Part shown: one piece after another, positions 46,980-54,279 of the stretch | How the letters are laid out: every line of letters begins with the position of its first letter | Position numbering within the stretch: the first letter of the stretch is position 1 | From: Syntrophotalea acetylenivorans | GTDB lineage: Bacteria; Desulfobacterota; Desulfuromonadia; Desulfuromonadales; Syntrophotaleaceae | DNA: 64,000 bases | Direction of reading: 5' to 3' | Assembly: GCF_001887775.1 (NCBI RefSeq) | Contig: NZ_CP015519.1 | Location: forward strand, 310,001 to 374,000 | The notes under the pieces: model-generated | The model's input: the letters and a program-made list of their open reading frames with translations, nothing else | The model's database searches: none | What the model was told of the DNA's origin: nothing | Translations under genes and position numbers: made by a program

Positions 46980-48392
46980 ATGCTCCGGCAACAGGCGAAA
47001 CTGTTTAACAAACTTTCCATCTGCGTGGACACCTTTATCATATGCACCTCCCTGTTGCTAGCCTACCATGTCAGGATCTTTTTTAACGGCAATCTCCTTC
47101 CGTTGGACAACTATCTCTGGGTGCTGGTCATCGTCATACCTATTTGGTTCTACCTTCTCAAACTCAACGGCCTCTACTCCTCGATTCGACGCTGGTCGAT
47201 TTTTGACATTGTCAGCAAGCTGTTCAATGTTCATCTGCTTGGTGGTTTGCTGACAGCTTCGATAATTTACTTTGTCGACCGCGATCAATACAGTCGGGGG
47301 CTATATCTTGCCTTTCTGGGCACATCCTTTCTGCTGCTCTCCTTGGTAAAGGTCATCGTTCGCATGGGGCTAGGGTTTTGCCGACGACGAGGGGTCAATA
47401 CAAGGCATTTGCTAATCGTAGGCACCAGGGAAAAGGCTCGACGTTTGCATCAACTAGTCGAACAACACGAGGCCTGGGGCCTGGTAGTTGCTGGCTTTGT
47501 TCAGGTTGGTGGTGCTCAGGTTCAAGACGAAGTGGAGGGACACAAGGTGCTCGGCCAGGTTGATGAGCTCCTGACCATTTGCAAAACTAAGCGAATCGAT
47601 GAGGTTATTTTTTGTCTCCCCAAGGATTTCATCGTGGACGCCGAGGCCTATCTTCAGGAACTTGAGGAGTTAGGTGTCACTGTCCGAATGGTTCTTGATT
47701 TCTACGATTTTTCTTTCTACCGACGCGAGCTGAGTTTCTTTCATGACGAGTTGCCGATCCTCACCTATCACCCCAAGGCGTTTGAGGGACAGCAACTTTT
47801 TGTGAAACGATCTCTCGACATCCTAGGCGCCCTCTGCGGACTTGGGATTACCGCGATTTTATTTCCTTTCATCGTTATGGCCATCAAATCTGATTCTTCT
47901 GGACCTATCTTTTTCGGTCAGCAGCGGATTGGTGAGAATGGTCGGACCTTCCGTTGTTGGAAGTTTCGGTCTATGTTTGTTGACGCAGAAGAACGTAAGA
48001 AGGAACTACTGGCTCAAAATGAAATGAACGGGGCCATTTTCAAGATCAAAGACGATCCGCGCATTACGAAGGTGGGTTCTTTTTTGCGCAAGACTAGTTT
48101 GGACGAACTTCCGCAATTCTGGAATGTTTTAAAGGGAGATATGAGTCTGGTCGGAACCCGGCCGCCGACTCCTGACGAAGTGGCGCAGTACGAAAACTGG
48201 CATCGTCGGCGGATCAGCATCAAGCCGGGAATAACCGGTATGTGGCAGACCAGCGGCCGCAATCGGATCGAAGATTTTGATGAAATTGTCCGGCTGGATT
48301 TGCATTACATCGACAACTGGTCCATCTGGCTGGATATTTTAATTCTCTTTAAAACGGTAAAGGCGGTCTTGGTTGGTTCTGGTAGTTATTAA
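46980..48392 (+). CDS. Polyprenyl-phosphate sugar-1-phosphate transferase (WbaP/PHPT type)
   Basis: 470 residues. Four N-terminal membrane segments, a central Rossmann-like domain ([19 protein letters not shown]), and the C-terminal catalytic domain. The last has [20 protein letters not shown] (membrane hairpin), [43 protein letters not shown] and [14 protein letters not shown]. It starts repeat-unit synthesis by moving a hexose-1-phosphate onto undecaprenyl phosphate; hexose unknown. ATG 46980 follows GAGAGG; GTG at 46977 is in frame. Its base composition returns to the chromosomal type, unlike the AT-rich genes before it. Confidence 0.9.
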   Translation: MLRQQAKLFNKLSICVDTFIICTSLLLAYHVRIFFNGNLLPLDNYLWVLVIVIPIWFYLLKLNGLYSSIRRWSIFDIVSKLFNVHLLGGLLTASIIYFVDRDQYSRGLYLAFLGTSFLLLSLVKVIVRMGLGFCRRRGVNTRHLLIVGTREKARRLHQLVEQHEAWGLVVAGFVQVGGAQVQDEVEGHKVLGQVDELLTICKTKRIDEVIFCLPKDFIVDAEAYLQELEELGVTVRMVLDFYDFSFYRRELSFFHDELPILTYHPKAFEGQQLFVKRSLDILGALCGLGITAILFPFIVMAIKSDSSGPIFFGQQRIGENGRTFRCWKFRSMFVDAEERKKELLAQNEMNGAIFKIKDDPRITKVGSFLRKTSLDELPQFWNVLKGDMSLVGTRPPTPDEVAQYENWHRRRISIKPGITGMWQTSGRNRIEDFDEIVRLDLHYIDNWSIWLDILILFKTVKAVLVGSGSY

Positions 48393-48410
48393 GCTGCACG
48401 CTTCAAGGAC

Positions 48411-49024
48411 CTCACGCGGAGTCGCGGGGAACGCGGATAGGGCCATAATTCTCGTAATGCGTGACGCGTAATGTGTAATTGGTAAATTCATTTGCTGAAA
48501 CCGTTAAAAATCTGGTGATGTCAAGTTTTTTACCCCTTACCAATTACGTCTTACGATTTACTAATTTAAAGATTAATCAGCAAATGCGAAACATCAGATT
48601 TTGTCTGCGCCTGCCCAGGGTTTAAAGGTCTAGGTTTTTCCTGCATTTTTATCGGAATTCCTCCGTGTCCCCGCGTCTCCGCGTGAACAGAACGGAAGGA
48701 TAGTTTGCTCTTCTTTACATATTGTCAGAAAAGCAAGGTGCTTTGGACGCAGATGAACGCAGATAGGGCCATAAGGTTCGTAATGCGTGACGCGTAATGT
48801 GTGATTGGTATATTCAACTGCTGAAACCATAAACAATTTGGTGATGTCAAGTTTTTCCCCCCCCCACCAATTACGTATTTCGATTTACGGGTTTAAAGAT
48901 TGATCAGCGAATGCGAAGCATCAGATTTTATCTGCGTCCATTCTAGCGGTTAAAGATCTAGCTCTTCGCCTGCATTTCTATTGGTTTCCTCCGTGTCCCC
49001 GCGTCTCCGCGTGAACCGAACGGA
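48411..49024 (+). repeat. Tandem pair of nested palindromic repeats (~262 bp each)
   Basis: Copy 1 (48436-48696) and copy 2 (48761-49024) are near-identical direct repeats separated by ~65 bases. Each contains an inner inverted repeat (GTAATGTGTAATTGGTA with TACCAATTACG) and ends with CTCCGTGTCCCCGCGTCTCC. In copy 1 an outer arm at 48411-48436 is the inverse of that ending; in copy 2 the outer words are GGACGCAGATGAACGCAGAT and TATCTGCGTCC. It fills the whole 682-base gap before the deoxyhypusine-synthase-like gene. No ORF of note. A run of nine C lies at 48857-48865. Confidence 0.85.
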
Positions 49025-49074
49025 AAATGAGATCAAAGACCGAATGCGAGTCGTGAGTTAAGGGAGGTTGAAAA

Positions 49075-50031
49075 GTGGCAAAAAAAACTTATAAGTCCAT
49101 CGATTTTTCCGCCGTCAAACGCTACTCCATCAAAACACGCGATAACAAAGTCAACGTGGGTGAGCACTTCGCCCAGCCACCGAAACCAGGGCAGTCGGTG
49201 GCCGACTTTCTCGATGGGTTGCCTCATCTCCTTGGTGCCGACAATCTTCGGGGGGTGGTTGATGCTGTTGTGGCTGCACGCCAGAAGGGTAAACCTGTTG
49301 TTTTGGCGATGGGTGGTCACGTCATCAAATGTGGCTTGCAGCCGGTGCTGAAGGCACTGATCGAGGCTGATGTCATTACCGCGGTGGCCATGAACGGCTC
49401 GGTTACCATTCACGATTTCGAGGTTTCTCTGATCGGTGCCACTTCCGAGGATGTGGCCGCGGTTTTGGCCGCCGGCGATTTCGGATTCTCCGAGGAGACC
49501 GGCATCGGCATGAACGAGGCCTTGAAGCAGGGCAGGGAACATGGGGTCGGCTACGGCGAGGCGATCGGTCGTTGTATCGTCGACAACGACCATCCGTATC
49601 GTGACTACAGCCTGCTGGCGGCCTGTGTCGAAAAGGAAATTCCGGTGACGGTGCATGTGGCAATCGGTACCGATATAATCCATCAACATCCCGAGGCGGA
49701 TGGCGCGGTTATCGGTGAGATGAGCTATCGGGATTTCAAGCTGCTTACATCGGTAGTAAGCGAACTCGGCGACGGCGGTGTCTGGCTTAACGTTGGTTCG
49801 GCAGTATTGTTGCCGGAGGTTTTTCTCAAGGCTCTGTCCATCGCTCAGAATCTCGGGTACCATGTGGACGGTTTTACCACCGCCAATTTCGATATGATTC
49901 AACACTACCGTCCTTTGGCCAATGTGGTTAAGCGACCGACTATGGGAAAGGGACGTGGGTATACTATTACCGGCCACCACGAAATCAATATTCCCCTCTT
50001 TGCACAGGCGGTTCTCGACCGGCTTCGCTGA
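49075..50031 (+). CDS. Deoxyhypusine synthase-like protein
   Basis: 318 residues with an NAD-binding Rossmann-like core: PVVLAMGGHVIKCGLQPVLK, TAVAMNGSVTIHDFEVSLIG, VHVAIGTDIIHQHPEADGA, and a C-terminal ANVVKRPTMGKGRGYTITG, whose Lys could match the catalytic Lys of deoxyhypusine synthase. Bacteria lack eIF5A, so the true substrate is unknown; some bacterial relatives make homospermidine. GTG 49075 follows GGGAGG. Lying directly upstream of hldE, it may be linked to envelope chemistry. Confidence 0.8.
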   Translation: MAKKTYKSIDFSAVKRYSIKTRDNKVNVGEHFAQPPKPGQSVADFLDGLPHLLGADNLRGVVDAVVAARQKGKPVVLAMGGHVIKCGLQPVLKALIEADVITAVAMNGSVTIHDFEVSLIGATSEDVAAVLAAGDFGFSEETGIGMNEALKQGREHGVGYGEAIGRCIVDNDHPYRDYSLLAACVEKEIPVTVHVAIGTDIIHQHPEADGAVIGEMSYRDFKLLTSVVSELGDGGVWLNVGSAVLLPEVFLKALSIAQNLGYHVDGFTTANFDMIQHYRPLANVVKRPTMGKGRGYTITGHHEINIPLFAQAVLDRLR

Positions 50032-50097
50032 AATCGCAGCGGAAAACCTTGCATAAATTCCTGCTTTATGATACCCGAGTAACGCGTTCTGGCTAAG

Positions 50098-50196
50098 GGC
50101 CGTAATGCGTGAGGATGAGGCCGTGAGGGTGAGACCGTGAATGGTTTTAACCCATTACGCATTACGGATTCTCACTCACGGATTTGTCTGTCACGG
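50098..50196 (+). repeat. Palindromic intergenic repeat, GTAATGCGT family
   Basis: Left arm GCCGTAATGCGTGAGGATGA (from 50099), right arm CCCATTACGCATTACGGATT and CTCACTCACGG (50150-50180). Between them GTGAGG/ACCGTGA words repeat imperfectly. Same word family as 5121-5253 and 48411-49024. It lies between the deoxyhypusine-synthase-like gene and hldE. Confidence 0.7.
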
Positions 50197-50231
50197 CATT
50201 TTTAAGCTTGCAGCTTACAACTGGATTTTTT

Positions 50232-51704
50232 ATGAATCGTACTGAAGTGGAAATGTTTTTAGATCGTATCGGCGCCGTCAGAGCTTTGGTGGTTGGCGAT
50301 CTGATGCTTGACGAATATTTATGGGGCAAGACCGATCGGATCAGTCCCGAGGCCCCGGTTCAGGTGGTTGATATTACCAACGAAGATTTGCGCCTGGGTG
50401 GTGCCGGTAATGTCATCAATAATCTGGTGACCCTCGGTTGCCAGGTTCATGTGGCCAGCGTTCTCGGCAATAGTCAGGATGGCGATCTGGTGCGCAATAT
50501 GCTGGATGAAATTAAAGTTGATACCACAGGACTTTTATTTGACCCTCAGCGTAAGACCAGCCGTAAAACCCGTATTTTGGCTAGCCACCAGCAGATGATG
50601 CGTTTTGACCGGGAGAGTCGGGAGCCGATTTCTGCCGAACAGGAGCAGGTTTTAGCTGATTATGTCAGAGAGAATGCGACCCGGTTCGATGTTATTTTGA
50701 TTTCGGATTATCTCAAAGGGGTATTAACCGAAGGCTTGCTGCAGCAGATCATTCGTATCGGTAAAGAGCAGGGGCTGCCGGTGGTTATTGATCCGAAAGG
50801 CAGTGATTACGGAAAGTACCGTGGTGCGACCCTGTTGACCCCTAATCGCAAGGAGACGGAAGTCGCCTCCCGGGTAGCCATTACCGATCAGGACAGCCTG
50901 CGCCAGGCGGGGCAGGCGTTGTTGAAAAACTTGGAGCTTGAAACTCTGGTGGTGACCCGTAGTGAAGAAGGAATCAGTATCTTTTTTCAAGACGGTCAAG
51001 AGGTCCACTTACCGACGGAAGCCCAGGAAGTGTATGATGTAACCGGCGCCGGTGACACGGTATTGTCCCTGATCGGAGTGGGATTGGCGTGCGGATTGTC
51101 CATTGAGGATGCCGCAGGCATGGCCAATCTTGCCGCTGGGATTGCGGTTAGTAAGGTCGGTACTTCCACCGTTAGTGTCGATGAAATTCGTGAGATGTTT
51201 TCCCATCAGTTCCTTGAAGGGGATGCCAAGATCAAACGTCGCGAACGGTTGGCGCAAATTCTTGAGACTGAACGGCAACGGGGCAAGACCATCGTCTTTA
51301 CCAACGGCTGCTTCGATTTGCTGCACGTCGGTCATGTCAAGTATCTGCAACAGGCTCGGCGACAGGGTGACTTGTTGGTGTTAGGGCTTAATTCGGACGA
51401 TTCGATTCGTCGTCTCAAGGGGCCCAACCGCCCACTTATCGGCGAGCAGGAGAGAGCGCATATCCTGGCTGCATTGACCTGTATCGATTACGTGGTGACC
51501 TTTGACGAGGATACCCCTTTGGAACTTATCGATATGCTGCGACCCGATATTCTGGTCAAGGGCGGCGATTACACGCCTGAAACGGTGGTTGGCCGGGAAC
51601 TGGTGGAAAGCTACGGTGGCCGGGTGGCGTTGATTGATTTGGTGGACGGTCGTTCTACGACCAACATTATCGAGAAAATTCTCGACCGTTATGAACAGGA
51701 ATGA
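50232..51704 (+). CDS. hldE: Bifunctional heptose 7-phosphate kinase / heptose 1-phosphate adenylyltransferase
   Basis: 490 residues, both domains present. Kinase (PfkB/ribokinase fold, ~1-320): VVGDLMLDEYLWGKTDRISP, GGAGNVINNL, and TGAGDTVLSLIG with the catalytic Asp. Adenylyltransferase (~350-490): FTNGCFDLLHVGHVKYLQQA with the HxGH-like site, and RRLKGPNRPLIGE. Steps 2 and 4 of ADP-heptose synthesis. ATG 50232 is chosen by alignment to the family; the frame is open to 50184 through a non-conserved stretch. It overlaps gmhB by 14 bases. Confidence 0.95.
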   Translation: MNRTEVEMFLDRIGAVRALVVGDLMLDEYLWGKTDRISPEAPVQVVDITNEDLRLGGAGNVINNLVTLGCQVHVASVLGNSQDGDLVRNMLDEIKVDTTGLLFDPQRKTSRKTRILASHQQMMRFDRESREPISAEQEQVLADYVRENATRFDVILISDYLKGVLTEGLLQQIIRIGKEQGLPVVIDPKGSDYGKYRGATLLTPNRKETEVASRVAITDQDSLRQAGQALLKNLELETLVVTRSEEGISIFFQDGQEVHLPTEAQEVYDVTGAGDTVLSLIGVGLACGLSIEDAAGMANLAAGIAVSKVGTSTVSVDEIREMFSHQFLEGDAKIKRRERLAQILETERQRGKTIVFTNGCFDLLHVGHVKYLQQARRQGDLLVLGLNSDDSIRRLKGPNRPLIGEQERAHILAALTCIDYVVTFDEDTPLELIDMLRPDILVKGGDYTPETVVGRELVESYGGRVALIDLVDGRSTTNIIEKILDRYEQE

Positions 51705-52272
51705 TTCAGCCGGCCGGCCGGCGATATTCCTCGATCGGGACGGGACGATTAATGTAGAGAAAAACTACCTGCATCGGATTGAGGATTTTCAGTTCATTGA
51801 CGGAGCCCCTGAGGCCATTAAAGCACTCAACCAAGCCGGGTATCTGGTGCTGGTGATAACCAATCAGTCCGGAGTGGCCCGCGGCTATTTCTCTCTAGAG
51901 GATGTTGAGTCTCTCCATCAACATCTGGCTCAGCGTCTGGCTGCTGCAGGCGCTCGTGTCGATGGCTTCTATGTTTGTCCTCATCACCCCACAGCTGGGC
52001 TGGGTGAGTTGCGTAAGGCCTGTTCCTGCCGCAAAGGAGAGCCGGGGATGCTGCTAAAGGCGGCTAACGAGCACGGTATAGACCTGACTCGTTCCTATAT
52101 GATCGGCGATAAAGAGGCCGATATTGAGGCCGGCGAAAAGGCGGGTTGTTCGTCTCTACTGGTTCTTACTGGCTATGGGAACGAGACGGCACAAGTTGTC
52201 TCGCCGGATCGAGCCAAAAGATTTGCCGACCTTAAACAGGCTGCAGATTATATCTGTCGTCAGACCGTCTGA
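51691..52272 (+). CDS. gmhB: D-glycero-beta-D-manno-heptose 1,7-bisphosphate 7-phosphatase
   Basis: 193 residues, HAD phosphatase, step 3 of ADP-heptose synthesis. Seen: IFLDRDGTINVEKNYLHRI (nucleophile Asp-x-Asp), VITNQSGVARGYF, a zinc-loop CPHHPTAGLGELRKACSCRK, and MIGDKEADIEAG. ATG 51691 lies within the end of hldE (coupled). With gmhA and hldE only the epimerase HldD is missing from the window. Confidence 0.94.
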   Translation: MNRNDSAGRPAIFLDRDGTINVEKNYLHRIEDFQFIDGAPEAIKALNQAGYLVLVITNQSGVARGYFSLEDVESLHQHLAQRLAAAGARVDGFYVCPHHPTAGLGELRKACSCRKGEPGMLLKAANEHGIDLTRSYMIGDKEADIEAGEKAGCSSLLVLTGYGNETAQVVSPDRAKRFADLKQAADYICRQTV

Positions 52273-52308
52273 TGACAAATTTCCATTGAATTGGACAAAG
52301 GAATATTC

Positions 52309-53187
52309 ATGATTAAAAGTATGACCGGTTATGGCAAAGGCCAAGCCACCCGCAACGATATATCCCTCTCTGTGGAAGTGAAGTCCGTCAATCATCGCTA
52401 TGGCGATGTGACTGTCAAGGTGCCTCGCACTTTGATGGTTCTGGAAGGGGAGGTGCGCAAGCTGGTCGGGGCCCGATTGAAGCGGGGTCGTATCGATGTC
52501 TATGTCAACCTTGAATTTGCTTCGGATGCCGATAAGGTACCGGTCCTCAATCGTGCTCTGGCGGATAGTTATTTGCAGTTGCTCGAGGGGATGGAACGTA
52601 CTTTTGAATTGACCGGTGGGGTCAGTGTACAGTTGCTGGCGGCGCAGAAGGATGTCATTACTCTCAAAGAGGCCGAACCGGCCGTGGAGGATGTTCGGCA
52701 CTGCCTGGAAGTCGCTCTGGATAAAGCCTTGTCCACCGTGGAAGACATGCGCCTGGCAGAAGGAACGGCAACCTGCGAGGATATGCGGGAGCGTTTTGCA
52801 ACGCTTGAGACACTGTTGGCCGAGGCTGCCGAGAGGGCACCGTTGATCCCTCAAGAATGGCGGTTGAAATTGCAGGAGCGACTGGCTCGGCTGGATAAAG
52901 GATTTGAATATGATCCCCAGAGGGTAGCCCAGGAAGTGGCCGTTTTTGCGGATCGCTGTGATATCAGCGAAGAACTGACCCGCTTCAAAAGTCATCTGCA
53001 ACAGTTTGCATCCTTGTTTGAGAGTGATGAACCCGTTGGTCGGCAGATGGACTTTTTAGTCCAGGAACTGAATCGCGAAGCGAACACCATGGGGTCTAAA
53101 TCGAACGATGTCGAGTTGACTCGCCACGTTGTGACCATAAAGTCAGAACTGGAAAAAATTCGTGAGCAGGTACAGAATATCGAATAG
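52309..53187 (+). CDS. yicC: YicC family endoribonuclease-like protein
   Basis: 292 residues. MIKSMTGYGKGQA at the N-terminus and MDFLVQELNREANTMGSKSN near the C-terminus are the family signatures. E. coli YicC has been linked to ribonuclease activity; its biological role is not firmly known. ATG 52309 follows AAAGGA. It precedes gmk, the neighbour order seen in many bacteria. Confidence 0.92.
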   Translation: MIKSMTGYGKGQATRNDISLSVEVKSVNHRYGDVTVKVPRTLMVLEGEVRKLVGARLKRGRIDVYVNLEFASDADKVPVLNRALADSYLQLLEGMERTFELTGGVSVQLLAAQKDVITLKEAEPAVEDVRHCLEVALDKALSTVEDMRLAEGTATCEDMRERFATLETLLAEAAERAPLIPQEWRLKLQERLARLDKGFEYDPQRVAQEVAVFADRCDISEELTRFKSHLQQFASLFESDEPVGRQMDFLVQELNREANTMGSKSNDVELTRHVVTIKSELEKIREQVQNIE

Positions 53188-53194
53188 ATTCATG

Positions 53195-53262
53195 GTGTGA
53201 GGCAAGTGGCGAGTGGCAAGCTCCTCAAACCGCTAGCCCATAGCCGCTAGCCGATATCTTTC
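53195..53262 (+). repeat. Short intergenic word-repeat element
   Basis: GTGGCGAGTGGCAAGC (53206-53221) and CGCTAGCCCATAGCCGCTAG (53231-53250) form repeated and partly complementary words in the 86-base gap between yicC and gmk. The style is the same as the GTAATGCGT family, but the words differ. Confidence 0.5.
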
Positions 53263-53273
53263 AGGAAAAAACT

Positions 53274-53891
53274 ATGCAACATAGAGGTAACCTTTTTGTA
53301 GTTTCGGCACCCTCCGGGGCCGGTAAAACGTCGCTATGCAAGGCGGTAATTGACATTTTACCCAATCTGCGGCACTCTGTTTCCCATACGACTCGTTCGC
53401 CTCGTACTGGCGAGGTTGATGGCCAGGATTATCATTTTGTTTCCAACGCTCAATTCGATGCCATGGTGGCGGACGGTGCGTTTGTCGAATGGGCATTAGT
53501 CCATGGCAATCGCTACGGAACGGCCGTGGCCAGCCTTGAACAAGTACGTGATGCCGGTTGCGATCTGCTGCTTGAGATCGATTGTCAGGGAGCTGCTCAA
53601 CTTAAGGAACGTTGCCCGGACGCCATTTTTATCTTTATCCTGCCTCCTTCATTACAGGAGTTGGAAAGCCGCCTGAAAGGACGCCAGACTGACACGCCTG
53701 AAGTGATCGCGCAGCGCCTGCTCAATGCCCGGGACGAAATGCGCGAGATGTTCTGGTATGATTATCTGGTAATTAATGATGAGTTTGATCTCGCCAGCCA
53801 GCAGTTGCAAGCCATTTTGCTTGCTTCCGGTTGCCGAACAGAGGTTTTAAAAGCTCAGGTTCAGGTTCTTTTTGAAGAGCTCGATCTTTGA
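53274..53891 (+). CDS. gmk: Guanylate kinase
   Basis: Phosphorylates GMP to GDP. 205 residues. P-loop SAPSGAGKTSL (~residues 10-20), then HTTRSPRTGEVDGQDYHFV (GMP site), FVEWALVHGNRYGT and LLEIDCQGAAQLK. It precedes rpoZ and rel, the standard order, and shares the guanine-nucleotide theme with the latter. Confidence 0.96.
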   Translation: MQHRGNLFVVSAPSGAGKTSLCKAVIDILPNLRHSVSHTTRSPRTGEVDGQDYHFVSNAQFDAMVADGAFVEWALVHGNRYGTAVASLEQVRDAGCDLLLEIDCQGAAQLKERCPDAIFIFILPPSLQELESRLKGRQTDTPEVIAQRLLNARDEMREMFWYDYLVINDEFDLASQQLQAILLASGCRTEVLKAQVQVLFEELDL

Positions 53892-53970
53892 TTACTGCTC
53901 TTTGCATGAGCGTCTCAGGTTATTCGTTTGATAATGATTGTCTTTAACCACATAACAGGGAAATATTTCT

Positions 53971-54177
53971 ATGGCACGTATCACTGTAGAAGATTGCTTG
54001 CAGCAGATTCCTAACCGTTTTCTGCTCGTCATGGTGGCGGCTAAGCGCACCAAGCAGCTTTATAAAGGCTCTCAGCCGTTAATCGAAAACAAAAGCAACA
54101 ACAAAAAGATAGTACTTGGTTTGCGGGAAGTGGCCGCAGGAAAAGTAGATTTTGAAATTCCCATCCGTAAAAGCTAG
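53971..54177 (+). CDS. rpoZ: RNA polymerase omega subunit
   Basis: 68 residues. [20 protein letters not shown] and AAKRTKQL are the conserved omega core, and [16 protein letters not shown] its C-terminal part. Omega helps assemble RNA polymerase and in some bacteria forms part of a ppGpp binding site, matching its position before rel. CAGGGAAA lies 8-9 bases before ATG. Confidence 0.96.
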   Translation: MARITVEDCLQQIPNRFLLVMVAAKRTKQLYKGSQPLIENKSNNKKIVLGLREVAAGKVDFEIPIRKS

Positions 54178-54189
54178 TCTTTGATAATA

Positions 54190-54217
54190 CTGGCCGGTAC
54201 TATCAGGTGCCGGCCAG
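54190..54217 (+). terminator. GC-rich hairpin between rpoZ and rel
   Basis: Perfect 8-bp stem CTGGCCGG/CCGGCCAG with a 12-base loop, followed by a poor T-stretch (CCCTCTTTG). It may act as a weak terminator or attenuator after rpoZ. It lies in the stretch between the rpoZ stop and the chosen rel start. Confidence 0.4.
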
Positions 54218-54279
54218 CCCTCTTTGCGTGTTTGCGGCACCGCATTTTTAACCCGGTTTCGCTTCTTCGGCCTTTTGTC

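Noticed and set aside
48411-49024. CRISPR array
   Set aside because: Only two long copies, internally palindromic, with no short repeat-spacer periodicity and no cas genes.
49033-49980. 315-residue minus-strand ORF opposite the deoxyhypusine-synthase-like gene
   Set aside because: Shadow frame; composition is that of a reverse-complemented coding region and no family motif is seen.
52156-53001. 281-residue minus-strand ORF across gmhB-yicC
   Set aside because: Covers parts of two well-supported genes on the other strand.
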